64,000 nt of DNA from Yersinia rochesterensis (GCF_003600645.1 NZ_CP032482.1:3410001-3474000), one strand, 5' to 3'; shown: positions 33,989 to 42,802, counted from the first letter of the stretch. The notes: generated by a model from the sequence alone, not told the origin. Translations and numbers: made by a program.

Positions 33989-34163
33989 CTCGCCCCGCGA
34001 AGTGGAAGACCTGATTGATCATTGCCGTGCGCTCATTTACGCCGTTGTCGTGCTTGATCAACCCGCTGCAAAAGAAATACTCAATCTCGTCCTATGGCAG
34101 CAAATGGACCTGCTACATCAAACTTATCATCAAGCTATCAGTGAGCCTCTCGAGGCCGAATAA
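33978..34163 (+). CDS. Small P4-island protein (Icd-like region), copy A
   Basis: A 61-residue helical protein, MYDNSPREVEDLIDHCRALI followed by DQPAAKEILNLVLWQQMD. It overlaps the leader ORF and is followed by a terminator. By its position after a C4-like RNA it may correspond to the cell-division-inhibitor/regulator ORFs of P1/P4-type elements. The sequence itself does not show a function. Confidence 0.6.
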   Translation: MYDNSPREVEDLIDHCRALIYAVVVLDQPAAKEILNLVLWQQMDLLHQTYHQAISEPLEAE

Positions 34164-34174
34164 TCTCTAAATGC

Positions 34175-34200
34175 AAAAAGGCATCGTGAGATGCCTTTCC
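34175..34200 (+). terminator. Intrinsic terminator, copy A
   Basis: Stem AGGCATC / GATGCCT (34179-34185, 34190-34196) with loop GTGA, flanked by AAAA before and TTT after. The same hairpin closes copy B at 38225-38242. Confidence 0.75.
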
Positions 34201-34292
34201 TACAATGACGTAATAAATAGATTGAAATCCTTACCACGTAAGACTAAAATTAACATAGCCTAAGATCAGGCGACGTCAAGGATGACAACATA

Positions 34293-34628
34293 ATGGATTT
34301 TTTGCAGTTTATTGAAACGCCGTTTTTTTCCAAACAACGGGATATCTTGCTAACCGAAGATGAGTTCAGAGAATTTCAGCAAGTTTTGTTATTAAACCCA
34401 TCTTCGGGTGCATTAATTGTGGGGACTGGCGGCGTACGAAAGGTAAGATTTGCTATTGGCCAGAAAGGGAAAAGTGGTGGAGTCCGCGTTATTTATTACT
34501 ATCAGGAACCGCAAGGCAGGATATGGCTTTTTACTGTCTACCCAAAAAATCAAGAAGATACGCTGACGAGTAGCGAGAAACAGCAATTCAAAGATGTGAT
34601 AATACAAATCAAAGGGAGTACGGCATGA
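34293..34628 (+). CDS. RelE/HigB-type toxin
   Basis: A 111-residue RelE-superfamily toxin of the HigB-2 type: RDILLTEDEFREFQQVLLLN, GTGGVRKVRFAIGQKGKSGG and VRVIYYYQEPQGRIWLFTVY with YPKNQEDTLT after it. It overlaps the antitoxin gene by 4 bp (ATGA). This is the second toxin-antitoxin pair within 2 kb. Confidence 0.85.
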   Translation: MDFLQFIETPFFSKQRDILLTEDEFREFQQVLLLNPSSGALIVGTGGVRKVRFAIGQKGKSGGVRVIYYYQEPQGRIWLFTVYPKNQEDTLTSSEKQQFKDVIIQIKGSTA

Positions 34629-34912
34629 GTGATTTTTTCAATGATTTAATGACATCCGCGAAGCAGGCTGTAGCTATTAGTCATGATGAATTAAAAGCGG
34701 GCAGAGTTACAGAAATTCCCATCCCCGATGTGAAAGAAATTAGAAAGAAAACAGGGTATAAGCAAAAAGATTTTGCAAACCTTGTGGGAGTGAGTCCTTC
34801 ATTGGTTGAAGCATGGGAGCAACATAGAAGAATTCCATCAGGTAGTTCACTTAAGCTATTGATAATGATTGATCGGCACCCCTCCCTAATTAACGAACTT
34901 TCAGGAATTTAG
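34625..34912 (+). CDS. NadS/HigA-type HTH antitoxin
   Basis: A 95-residue Xre-family antitoxin. An N-terminal helical part (MSDFFNDLMTSAKQAVAISH) is followed by the helix-turn-helix KQKDFANLVGVSPSLVEAWE. It pairs with the overlapping toxin gene upstream; this order is the usual HigBA one. Confidence 0.85.
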   Translation: MSDFFNDLMTSAKQAVAISHDELKAGRVTEIPIPDVKEIRKKTGYKQKDFANLVGVSPSLVEAWEQHRRIPSGSSLKLLIMIDRHPSLINELSGI

Positions 34913-35274
34913 TACCTGAATAAGGGCGAATAAACGCCGAGGGAGATAGAGAAAACTTACCTCAGATACCTACCGGCGAGCTTGAGCAAAATGTAACCTG
35001 TAAGCCTTTCTTACAAGTTCGCCAGTAAGAGACTCGGCAAATAAATCGCAACACGATGCATTACAACTTATCGGTAATACTTGTTGTGGCGAGATCTTTG
35101 CTTTAGCCACTGACTATGAACCTTCATGGCAAGAGACGACCCATCCAAAAATGTCCCTTAAAGCATTGCGGGTAACTATCCTCTTACGGGCCAGCAGCAG
35201 CGGCCCGTTTCAATTTAACACCCCAGCCATCAAGCAAAAGTATTTGGGGGCATATCTCAGGCGCGGGATTTTAA
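34913..35274. other. No intact gene; decayed phage-like sequence
   Basis: A stretch of 362 bp after the antitoxin. A short frame from 35151 (MSLKALRVTILLRASSSGPF) looks like a leftover of a P4-type regulatory ORF, but it runs into other frames of the primase remnant and has no clear ribosome site. I do not call a gene here. Confidence 0.45.
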
Positions 35275-35757
35275 AATGTAGTAAATACAAAAGATTATCT
35301 TGTAATACCGACTCCTGTGATCCGCTGCCTGCTGGCCGAATGCGTCGATCAGGACAAGGCGCGAAAGTTGCTACTTGAGCAGCGAGATTCACGGGAGGCG
35401 ATGGGGGTTAAGCGGGATGCCGATCCGCTTTATGGTTTCTGCGCCCATATTGTCGAGCTGGGCGAGGCGGTCGGTATGCATATGAGAACGCTGGCAATTT
35501 TCCCTCGCGCCCCACGCATTTATCTGTATCACGCTTATCTGGCTTATATGGAGGCTTACGGCCATCAGCGTTCATTATCGTTAACCAAATTCGGCAAAGA
35601 CTTTCCCAAAGTAATGAAAGAATTTGGCGCAGAATACAAAAAAGCCAGAACAGACAAAGGCTTCCGCTACAACATGGATTTATCCGACACCGCCAATGAC
35701 TGGCTCCCCGCCCTGGCACTGCCCCACCATCCGCAACCGGAAGAGCCACCCTACTAA
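35275..35757 (+). pseudogene. C-terminal remnant of a P4-type primase/helicase
   Basis: The frame opens after a stop at 35272 and reads TKDYLVIPTPVIRCLLAECV, KRDADPLYGFCAHIVELGEA, PRAPRIYLYHAYLAYMEAYG and SLTKFGKDFPKVMKEFGAEY to a stop at 35757. These match the end of the phage/plasmid primase family (P4 alpha-like, D5 N-terminal helicase group). The catalytic primase and helicase parts, usually 600 or more residues upstream, are missing. A GTG at 35317 could start a 146-residue product, but this is a truncated gene. Confidence 0.8.
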
Positions 35758-35785
35758 TTATTTCTCACCTCTGGCTTATTCAGAG

Positions 35786-35953
35786 TGTTCAGAAATAGAT
35801 TTAATCAATTGAAATACAAAGATAAAAACCGACTGAATAGTTTACTAATAACTGTTCAGTCAGTATTCAGAGGTGTTCATTAGCTCATGGAAGGTAGGTA
35901 TTAAAAACTGAACACCTGAACAGTTGCTGAAGAGTCTAAGGGGGAGTGTTCAG
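35786..35953. repeat. Iteron-like repeats (TGTTCAG), P4 origin/crr type
   Basis: TGTTCAG or its complement CTGAACA occurs at 35786-35792, 35853-35859, 35908-35914, 35916-35922 and 35947-35953, with a TGTTCAT variant at 35874-35880. P4 alpha protein binds GGTGAACAG-type iterons, so this spacer after the primase remnant is probably the old replication origin/crr of the element. The rest of 35758-36207 has no gene. Confidence 0.6.
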
Positions 35954-36207
35954 AGAGGCTGAGGCCAGAGCGGGCAAGGGTTGTGGGGGTGATCTTGTAG
36001 ATTGGTGAAGGGGGTGAATAGTGTGGGGTTGGAGTTGGGGAGTGGGGATGTTGCGTTATATAAATGTATTGAATTTATGTAATTTTTGCATATAGATGAA
36101 ATATAGAATCAGCCTCAATAAGCTACTACTCAATTTATAGTAAGTTATTTAGAATAAATGATATATTAATGCCATCCTATTGGTATTCATGGATAGCATC
36201 CATAAAA

Positions 36208-37317
36208 TCAAAAATAGCGAGAGAATTTATTCTCATCATCGCTCATTAAATTAATTAAATTATAATTAACAAAGAGCTTTTCTTTTCCTGAGTGAATTTC
36301 ATGCAATATATTTATTTCACACAACTTCTTTAAATAGTTTGATGCTGTCTGCCTTTTTGCGATCCCATTACTCACTAAATTTTGTATTCTACAGTAGGGT
36401 TGCTCGAAAATACACTGCAATAATTCATAGCTATAAATATCGTTAATTTCATTTTTCATATGTAATGACGTATGTTCCATTAGTTCACGAATTGCATTTA
36501 TTTTTTCTAACGTCCATTTTGATGTATTCTCAATCGCAGACAGTATAAATAAAATCCATGATTCCCAATCACCATCTTTTGTTACTTTCAATAATAAGGA
36601 GTAATAACTATTTTTATTTTTAATAATGTATCGACTCAAATAAAGAATAGGTAAGGTGATTAGATTTTTATCTATTAAAAACAATAAATTAATGACTCTC
36701 CCTGTGCGACCATTTCCATCAGAAAACGGATGGATAGCTTCAAATTGATAATGTGTAACTGCTAATTTAACTAAAGGATCAAGATCATCCTCTTGATGGA
36801 TAAATTTCTCCCAATCTGAAAGTAATTCTATAATATTTCTCTCTCCAACTGGAGGTGTATAAATGGTCTCACCAGTAGCTTGGTTTTTTAATGCTGTCCC
36901 TGGAATTTTCCTGATCTCCATTTTTGAGTTTTTGATCGTATTACAAACCTTTAATGCCGTATTTACACATAGCGGTCTATCTTTTAATTCTTGATAACCT
37001 TCATAAAGTGCAGTCCTATATCTTAATGCTTCCTTTGTCATAGGATCAGCATTACTGTCCTCACTGGAATACTGGAATAACTTATCAGTAGTTGTCACAA
37101 TATTTTCTATCTCAGAACTATCTTTAGCTTCTAAAATAGGAATTAGATTAATGAGAAGGTTCTGATTCGGTAATAACTCGCCCGCCCGTTTTAATCCTTC
37201 AAGTGCAGTTCTCGCTTCAACGCATGCTTTTAGTACACGCTTAGTCTCAATTTCTTGTTTTGGCGGCAATCGTGGCAGGTCATTATACGGTTGTGTAGGG
37301 TTCCATATCATGTTCAT
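36208..37317 (-). CDS. Fic-domain AMPylase, class II (N-terminal inhibitory helix)
   Basis: A 369-residue Fic protein. The active site HPFSDGNGRTGRVINLL at about 205-221 is complete: His, the Asp/Asn-Gly-Asn anion site and both Arg. It lies near FEAIHP. An inhibitory motif S-x-x-x-E-N (SSEIENI, about residues 67-73) in the N-terminal helix marks a class II, self-inhibited enzyme. The C-terminal ~80 residues form a winged helix (IAKRQTASNYLKKLCEINIL). Such proteins attach AMP to target hydroxyls. Palindromic repeats upstream suggest autoregulation by the C-terminal domain. Confidence 0.88.
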   Translation of the reverse strand: MNMIWNPTQPYNDLPRLPPKQEIETKRVLKACVEARTALEGLKRAGELLPNQNLLINLIPILEAKDSSEIENIVTTTDKLFQYSSEDSNADPMTKEALRYRTALYEGYQELKDRPLCVNTALKVCNTIKNSKMEIRKIPGTALKNQATGETIYTPPVGERNIIELLSDWEKFIHQEDDLDPLVKLAVTHYQFEAIHPFSDGNGRTGRVINLLFLIDKNLITLPILYLSRYIIKNKNSYYSLLLKVTKDGDWESWILFILSAIENTSKWTLEKINAIRELMEHTSLHMKNEINDIYSYELLQCIFEQPYCRIQNLVSNGIAKRQTASNYLKKLCEINILHEIHSGKEKLFVNYNLINLMSDDENKFSRYF

Positions 37318-37378
37318 TCCTCATCCTTTTATCGACATTAAAATACTATAAACCTAAATCTGCGAATTTCAAAGTCAC

Positions 37379-37550
37379 ATGTCGAAAAATATGAAATAAA
37401 TGTACATGATATGAAAACATGTCGATGCAATCGACACATAGTGATTACGCGTCTAAAATCATTGAGTAAATGTACATGTTGTGAATACATGTCGATACAA
37501 TCGACATATGATGAGAGTATGTCGAAAAATATGAGTCAAATGTACATAAT
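37379..37550. repeat. 70-bp-period repeats with TGTCGAT palindromes upstream of fic
   Basis: AAATGTACAT begins at 37398, 37468 and 37538, exactly 70 bp apart. Palindromes TGTCGAT-GCA-ATCGACA (37420-37436) and TGTCGAT-ACA-ATCGACA (37490-37506) lie in the same register. ATGTCGAAAAATATGA occurs at 37379 and 37519. A half site ATCGACA lies at 37331-37337 close to the fic start. These are likely operators. Confidence 0.75.
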
Positions 37551-37798
37551 ATAAAGTGGCTGTTTTACTGAAACAAAAACTCAATGATCAATTCCCCCCA
37601 CAAATGCGGCCCCTCTCGCATCTACAAAAATGTTTGTCCTAATTTACCACTGGTTAATTGAACAGTAGAGAATGGCCGGATATAGTGCCCTCGCAGCGGC
37701 AAAATCCGTTGCTGGGTTTAGCAGCCTGAGACAAAACAGAGCGCACAACCGCGCAGGCGGTTACTATGTGCGGGTACAGTACACCTGTGAAAAACAAT

Positions 37799-37877
37799 GG
37801 TGGGCTGGACGGGGGCATCGAAAGATGCGCCGGGTTCTCTGTTGACCGGTCTGCTAACCCCGTTCAGTCCACCACCC
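37799..37877 (+). ncRNA. C4 antisense RNA-like element, copy B
   Basis: Nearly identical to copy A in the GGTGGGCTGGACGGGGGC region. The pairing segment differs (GCTAACCCC), and so does its partner (GGGATTAG at 37880-37887), keeping most base pairs. CACCACC and GGTGGTG are kept. Parallel change in both partners supports a real RNA-RNA interaction. Confidence 0.6.
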
Positions 37878-37934
37878 AAAGGGATTAGGAGCTCTTGGTG
37901 GTGGGATAAAGCCATCAACTGAGAGGTTGTCATC

Positions 37935-38033
37935 ATGGATTCGACGACTAAAGCCCCTTGCCGTACCGCTTTTCTTCACCTGCCAGCATCACTGGCCTCC
38001 ACTCTCCGGTCGGAGGTGCGCCATGTACGATAA
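37935..38033 (+). CDS. Short leader ORF, copy B
   Basis: A 32-residue ORF corresponding to 33890-33988, with the same first 17 residues (MDSTTKAPCRTAFLHLP) and a few changes later. It overlaps the start of the broken small ORF by 11 bp. Confidence 0.45.
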   Translation: MDSTTKAPCRTAFLHLPASLASTLRSEVRHVR

Positions 38034-38208
38034 CTCGCCCCGCGAAGTGGAAGACCTGATTGATCATTGCCGTGCGCTCATTTACGCCGTTGTCGTGCTT
38101 GATCAACCCGCTGCAAAAGAAATACTCAATCTCGTCCTATGGTAGCAAATAGACCTGCTACATCAAACTTATCATCAAACCACCAGCGAGCCTCTCGAGG
38201 CTGAATAA
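38023..38208 (+). pseudogene. Small Icd-region ORF, copy B, nonsense mutated
   Basis: Counterpart of the 61-residue ORF in copy A. It is identical for the first 40 residues, then CAG has become TAG at 38143-38145, where copy A reads Leu-Trp-Gln-Gln. The frame after the stop still codes the same tail to a TAA at 38206-38208. A 40-residue product could be made. Confidence 0.85.
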
Positions 38209-38289
38209 TATCTAAATGTAAAAAGGCATCGTGAGATGCCTTTAAAAAGTTTGGGTAACTATTTCAGCCAGATAATCAATATCCCTACT

Positions 38290-39504
38290 TTATGCCCGTT
38301 TCCCAAACCTACCATGAATCACATTCTCGCCATTTTCCAGACTATCCATATAGTCGGCATACCATTGCAGCATTTCTCTGCGACCATCCAGATATTGAGC
38401 GTGATTATAGGTACCGCGAATACTGTTTTTATCGACGTGAGCCAGTTGTGTTTCTATCCAGGCCGTATTGAAACCCTGCTCATGCAAAATAGTGCTCATT
38501 GTGTGGCGAAAACCGTGGCCGGTGGCTCTGCCGCCATAACCGATACGTCGGATTAGTACATTGAGTGTCATCTCACTGATAGGCTTGCTGTGCTGTATTC
38601 TGCCGGGGAACACAAACTGATAGCGCCCGCTGATAGGTTGAATCTGCTTTAGTATCGTAATGGCTTGATCCGGAATCGGCACCATATGTGGCCGACGCAT
38701 CTTCATTCGCACCGCGGGGACCTCCCATAAGGCATTATCAAAATCAAACTCTGCCCATTCGGCCTGCCGCAATTCACCTGGGCGGGTACCGGTGAGGATC
38801 AACAACCGCATAGCCAACTTAACCAACATGCTGCCGCTATAACTGGCAAGGCTGGAAAGAAATTCAGGGATTTCATTAATCGTAAGATGTGGATAGTGTT
38901 CGCGTTTATGAGGAGCAAAAGCACTGGCAAGGTCAGGGGCGGGATTATATTCGGCTCGGCCAGTGATGATGGCGTATTTCCAAACCTCACCACATCGCTG
39001 CCGAACCTTACGCATTTTCTCAGTGGCACCCCGTTTTTCTAACTTGGACAGCACGGCCATTAGCTCAAGTGGTTTAATTTCTTTGATTGGCCGGTAACCG
39101 ATATATGGAAAAACATCTCTTTCAAACGTGCTCATCATTTCTAAACGATAGGATTCAGACCATCTATCATAACGCCGCTGATACCACTCTCGGGTGATAG
39201 CTTCAAAGGTATTCGTCGCTTCACCTTGTCGGGCTAGTTTTTCCTGTTGTTTGTTCTGGCTGGGATCACCGCCACCAGCGACAATCTTCTTAGCCTCGTC
39301 ACGTTTTACTCTGGCAACCGCTAACGACACGTCTGGATACACCCCCACGGCCAACAACTTCTCTTTCCCCGCAAAGCGGTACTTTAAACGCCAATAACGC
39401 GAGCCATTGGTATTGACTAATAAGTACAAACCGCCCCCATCCGCGAGCTTATAGGCTTTGTCTTTGGGTTTGGCTGTTTCAACCTGCCGGGCGTTTAGCT
39501 TCAT
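38290..39504 (-). CDS. P4-type tyrosine integrase
   Basis: About 404 residues. The N-terminal DUF4102 domain (MKLNARQVETAKPKDKAYKL, GLYLLVNTNGSRYWRLKYRF) is followed by the core-binding domain and the catalytic domain with RLLILTGTRPGELRQAEWAE (Arg), TGHGFRHTMSTILHEQGFN (His-x-x-Arg), LAHV and the Tyr in RGTYNHAQYL. ATG 39504 is preferred over 39531 because it matches the family start. It lies 165 bp from the 3' end of tRNA-Gly in the same direction, the usual place for integrases that use a tRNA 3' end as attB. It defines the right end of the island. Confidence 0.94.
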   Translation of the reverse strand: MKLNARQVETAKPKDKAYKLADGGGLYLLVNTNGSRYWRLKYRFAGKEKLLAVGVYPDVSLAVARVKRDEAKKIVAGGGDPSQNKQQEKLARQGEATNTFEAITREWYQRRYDRWSESYRLEMMSTFERDVFPYIGYRPIKEIKPLELMAVLSKLEKRGATEKMRKVRQRCGEVWKYAIITGRAEYNPAPDLASAFAPHKREHYPHLTINEIPEFLSSLASYSGSMLVKLAMRLLILTGTRPGELRQAEWAEFDFDNALWEVPAVRMKMRRPHMVPIPDQAITILKQIQPISGRYQFVFPGRIQHSKPISEMTLNVLIRRIGYGGRATGHGFRHTMSTILHEQGFNTAWIETQLAHVDKNSIRGTYNHAQYLDGRREMLQWYADYMDSLENGENVIHGRFGKRA

Positions 39505-39669
39505 CTGGGGGTACCTTTTAGGTGGGTACAATTTGATACCCCCATATATACCCCCCGCTATAAGTAGATTTCAATAGACGAACATGTATATAGGAATAAC
39601 TAGATTAGCCTGAGAAGTGCAGATTTACTGGGTTTTATGGACTTCGGGAGATACTGCGAGACGTTAAGT

Positions 39670-39743
39670 TGGAGCGGGTGAAGGGAATCGAACCCTCGTA
39701 TAGAGCTTGGGAAGCTCTCGTTCTACCATTGAACTACACCCGC
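39670..39743 (-). tRNA. glyU: tRNA-Gly (anticodon CCC), island attachment site
   Basis: A 74-nt cloverleaf on the minus strand: acceptor GCGGGTG pairing with CACCCGC plus T and CCA, D arm GTTC AATGGTA GAAC, anticodon stem AGAGC / GCTCT with loop TTCCCAA (anticodon CCC), and T arm AGGGT TCGATTC CCTTC. It is almost the E. coli glyU sequence as I remember it. The integrase gene starts just beyond its 3' end, so this end should be the att core. Confidence 0.95.
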
Positions 39744-39863
39744 TTCGGTGTGCGGTTTGCATTATAACCGGTTATTTGGCATGGGCAAGTGAAGATATAG
39801 TCTAAGCGTCGGTATTTTAAGCGATTAGATTAAACAAAGTATAACCACGGATGTTTTGCTCAG

Positions 39864-39886
39864 TAAAAAGGGCGCCATAGCGCCCT
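39864..39886 (-). terminator. Intrinsic terminator after lysS
   Basis: Stem AGGGCGC / GCGCCCT (39869-39875, 39880-39886) with loop CATA, followed on the minus strand by TTTTTAC. It ends the prfB-lysS transcript. Confidence 0.85.
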
Positions 39887-39914
39887 AATAAGATTTACTG
39901 TTAACCGGATAAAC

Positions 39915-41432
39915 TTATTTTACCGGGCGCATCGCCGGGAATAAGATAACATCACGGATAGTATGGCTGTTGGTAAACAACATGACCATACGGTCGATAC
40001 CGATGCCCAGACCCGCAGTTGGCGGCAAACCATGTTCCAGCGCGGTAACATAGTCTTCATCGTAGAACATCGCTTCGTCATCACCAGCTTCTTTAGCACT
40101 GACTTGATCAGCAAAACGCTGAGCCTGATCTTCAGCATCATTCAGCTCAGAGAAGCCGTTACCAATCTCACGGCCACCGATGAAGAATTCGAAACGGTCA
40201 GTGATAAACGGATTATCGTCATTGCGACGAGCCAATGGAGAAACCTCGGCTGGGTATTCAGTAATGAAAGTTGGCTGAATCAGATGGCTCTCGGCGGTCT
40301 CTTCAAAGATCTCGCATTGAACACGGCCCAGGCCCCAACTTTTCTCAACTTTAATACCCAATGACTCGGCAATTGCCACAGCTTTGTCCATATCGTCCAA
40401 ATCTGCCACATTGGTTTCAGGACGGTATTTGCAAATAGCTTCTTTCATGGTCAATTTGGCGAAAGGCTTACCAAAATCAAATGTCTGTTCGCCATACTGC
40501 ACCACACTGCTGCCCAGCACATTTTCAGTCAGAGTGCGGAATAACTCTTCAGTCAGCACGATCAAGTCTTTGTAGTCCGCGTAAGCCATATAGAGTTCCA
40601 TCATAGTGAACTCTGGATTATGGCGCGGTGAAACACCTTCATTACGGAAGTTACGGTTGATTTCGAACACACGTTCAAAACCACCGACAACCAGGCGTTT
40701 CAGATACAATTCTGGCGCGATACGCAAATACATATCGATATCCAGCGCATTGTGATGAGTCACAAACGGACGTGCTGAAGCACCGCCAGGGATCACTTGC
40801 ATCATAGGTGTTTCGACTTCCATGAAGCCTTTTTCCACCATGAAGCTACGAATACCGGCCATCACTTGCGAACGAACTTTGAATGTATTGCGGGACTCAT
40901 CGTTAGCGATCAGATCCAGATAGCGCTGGCGATAGCGCGTTTCCTGATCAGCCAGGCCGTGGAATTTATCCGGCAATGGGCGCAGTGCTTTGGTCAGCAA
41001 ACGCAATTCACTACAGTGGATAGACAACTCACCGGTTTTAGTTTTGAACAACTTACCGCGCGCACCCAGGATATCGCCCAGATCCCACTTTTTGAATTCT
41101 TCGTTATACACGCCTTCCGGCAGGTCATCACGGGAAACGTACAGTTGAATACGGCCACCGACATCTTGCAGCGTCACAAATGATGCTTTCCCCATAATAC
41201 GGCGAGTCATCATACGGCCAGCAACAGTGACTTCTATATTCAGCGCTTCTAATTCTTCATTCTCTTTGCTGCCGTACTCAGCATGTAGCTGGTCAGAGAG
41301 ATGCTCACGGCGGAAATCATTAGGGAAAGCAATTCCCTTCTCCCGCAGTGCAGCCAGTTTTTCCCGACGAGCTTGTAACTCACTATTGAGTTCTTGCGCT
41401 TGCTCAGCGACTTGTGGTTTTTGCTCTGACAT
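39915..41432 (-). CDS. lysS: Lysyl-tRNA synthetase, class II
   Basis: A 505-residue class IIb synthetase that charges tRNA-Lys. An N-terminal anticodon-binding OB fold (about 60-150, [20 protein letters not shown]) is followed by the catalytic domain. Motif 2 is [19 protein letters not shown], and motif 3 is [20 protein letters not shown] near the end. The length equals E. coli LysS. It follows prfB after about 22 bp in the conserved prfB-lysS operon. Confidence 0.97.
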   Translation of the reverse strand: MSEQKPQVAEQAQELNSELQARREKLAALREKGIAFPNDFRREHLSDQLHAEYGSKENEELEALNIEVTVAGRMMTRRIMGKASFVTLQDVGGRIQLYVSRDDLPEGVYNEEFKKWDLGDILGARGKLFKTKTGELSIHCSELRLLTKALRPLPDKFHGLADQETRYRQRYLDLIANDESRNTFKVRSQVMAGIRSFMVEKGFMEVETPMMQVIPGGASARPFVTHHNALDIDMYLRIAPELYLKRLVVGGFERVFEINRNFRNEGVSPRHNPEFTMMELYMAYADYKDLIVLTEELFRTLTENVLGSSVVQYGEQTFDFGKPFAKLTMKEAICKYRPETNVADLDDMDKAVAIAESLGIKVEKSWGLGRVQCEIFEETAESHLIQPTFITEYPAEVSPLARRNDDNPFITDRFEFFIGGREIGNGFSELNDAEDQAQRFADQVSAKEAGDDEAMFYDEDYVTALEHGLPPTAGLGIGIDRMVMLFTNSHTIRDVILFPAMRPVK

Positions 41433-41454
41433 CTCAGTTCCTTATAGCCCAGCG

Positions 41455-42553
41455 TTATAGCCCAGCTTTCAAACTTGCTTCAATGAATTTGTCCAGATCA
41501 CCATCCAGTACCGCTTGCGTGTTGCGTGTTTCCACGCCGGTACGCAAATCTTTGATTCGGGAATCATCCAGTACATAAGAACGGATCTGACTACCCCAGC
41601 CAATATCGGACTTATTATCTTCCAGCATCTGTTTATCAGCATTTTTCTTTTGCATCTCAAACTCATACAGCTTCGCTTTCAGCTGTTTCATGGCTTGATC
41701 TTTGTTCTTATGCTGAGAACGGTCATTCTGGCACTGAGTCACAATATTGGTCGGAATATGGGTAATACGCACCGCAGATTCTGTTTTGTTGACGTGCTGA
41801 CCACCCGCACCAGATGCGCGGTAAACGTCAATACGCAAATCCGCCGGGTTGATTTCGATATCAATATCGTCATCAACTTCTGGATAGACAAAAGCAGAAC
41901 TGAAGGAAGTATGACGACGGCCGCCGGAGTCAAATGGGCTTTTACGAACCAAGCGATGTACGCCAGTTTCGGTGCGCAACCAACCAAACGCATATTCGCC
42001 AATGATCTTAATAGTGGCAGATTTCAGGCCCGCAACATCACCATCAGATTCTTCAATAATTTCGGTTTTGAAACCTTTAGCTTCAGCCCAACGCAGGTAC
42101 ATGCGCAGCAACATGCTGGCCCAATCCTGAGCTTCTGTACCACCGGAGCCAGCTTGCAGGTCCAGATAACAGTTGGCGCTATCATATTCACCGGAGAACA
42201 TGCGGCGGAATTCAAGTTGGCCCAGTTTTCCATCAAGGATATCTAACTCGGCAACCGCTTCATTAAATGTCTCTTCGTCGTCAGCTTCGATAGCCAACTC
42301 CAGCAAGCCAGACACGTCTTCCATCCCCTGATCCAGTTGATCAATGGTGGTGACAATCTCTTCTAGCGTTGAACGCTCTTTACCCAGCGCTTGAGCGCGC
42401 TCAGGTTCATTCCAGACGTCGGGCTGTTCCAGCTCGGCGTTTACTTCTTCCAGCCGTTCTTTCTTGGCATCATAGTCAAAGATACCCCCTAAGAACGGCC
42501 GTCCGATCAGACAAGTCCTGAATTCGGTTTTTTACCGGGTTTATTTCAAACAT
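41455..42553 (-). CDS. prfB: Peptide chain release factor RF2 (programmed frameshift)
   Basis: RF2 releases peptides at UGA and UAA. Zero-frame synthesis begins at ATG 42553 ([20 protein letters not shown]...) and meets TGA at codon 26 (42478-42476). A +1 shift moves translation to the long frame from 42477 down to 41455, giving 365 residues in total. Key parts include the GGQ loop ([17 protein letters not shown]) for peptidyl-tRNA hydrolysis. It is first in the prfB-lysS operon. Its own product level controls the shift. Confidence 0.97.
42475..42490 (-). promoter_or_regulatory. prfB +1 programmed frameshift site
   Basis: Minus-strand AGGGGG-TAT-CTT-TGA-C: an internal Shine-Dalgarno-like AGGGGG three bases before the slippery CTT, then the TGA stop and C. 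This is the classic RF2 autoregulatory frameshift signal. Confidence 0.97.
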
Positions 42554-42705
42554 AATTTAAAGTCTTACGTTAGGTCGTAGATGACGGAATGTCATTAGAA
42601 CCAGTAATTCTAACGGATCTGTACGGCGGTTTATAGCAAGTTGACTGTATTTATAGCTATCCCTTTCCTATTTGCTGCTGCAGCTGTGTTAGCGGCTCTC
42701 TCTCA

Positions 42706-42737
42706 CCCGAATCACTGACTAATGTCAGCTCATCGGG
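42706..42737. other. Hairpin in the recJ-prfB spacer
   Basis: CCCGA-(ATCA)-CTGAC-TAAT-GTCAG-(CTCA)-TCGGG forms a two-part stem in the 249-bp spacer between the recJ stop and prfB start. No T run follows on either strand, so it is not clearly a terminator. The prfB promoter should also lie in this spacer. Confidence 0.4.
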
Positions 42738-42802
42738 GGTCATTCGCTTGCTGCCTTGCTGCAACACCAACTACTTTGGGTATATAACAATATCGTAGCT
42801 AA

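Larger units (their letters stand above)
33548..34198 (+). repeat. Direct repeat copy A (C4 RNA plus Icd-type ORF module)
   Basis: A module of about 650 bp that recurs at 37597-38244 in the same orientation with high but imperfect identity. Both copies start CCCACAAATGCGGCCCC and end at the terminator GGCATCGTGAGATGCC. It holds a C4-like antisense RNA, an upstream short ORF and a 61-residue ORF. Copy A appears intact. The 33424-33547 stretch before it holds no gene that I can see. Confidence 0.88.
37597..38244 (+). repeat. Direct repeat copy B (C4 RNA plus Icd-type ORF module)
   Basis: Second copy of the module at 33548-34198, same orientation, about 4.05 kb away. It keeps the C4-like RNA, the leader ORF and terminator (38225-38242), but its main small ORF has a stop codon. 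Differences are concentrated between 37700-37740 and 37860-37915. Confidence 0.88.

Noticed and set aside
35151..35378. 75-residue ORF before the primase remnant
   Set aside because: It has no clear start signal and overlaps the better-supported primase frame. Kept only as decayed sequence.
37379..37550. Regular repeats that might be a CRISPR array
   Set aside because: The period is 70 bp, the copies are degenerate, intervening sequences are partly conserved, and there are no cas genes. Operator-like repeats explain them better. No CRISPR array was seen anywhere in the window.
41515..42246. Long (243-codon) plus-strand ORF antisense to prfB
   Set aside because: prfB is certain on the other strand; this frame is a shadow of its codon bias. 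Similar long antisense frames in cbpA, gcvP, lysS and pepP were rejected for the same reason.
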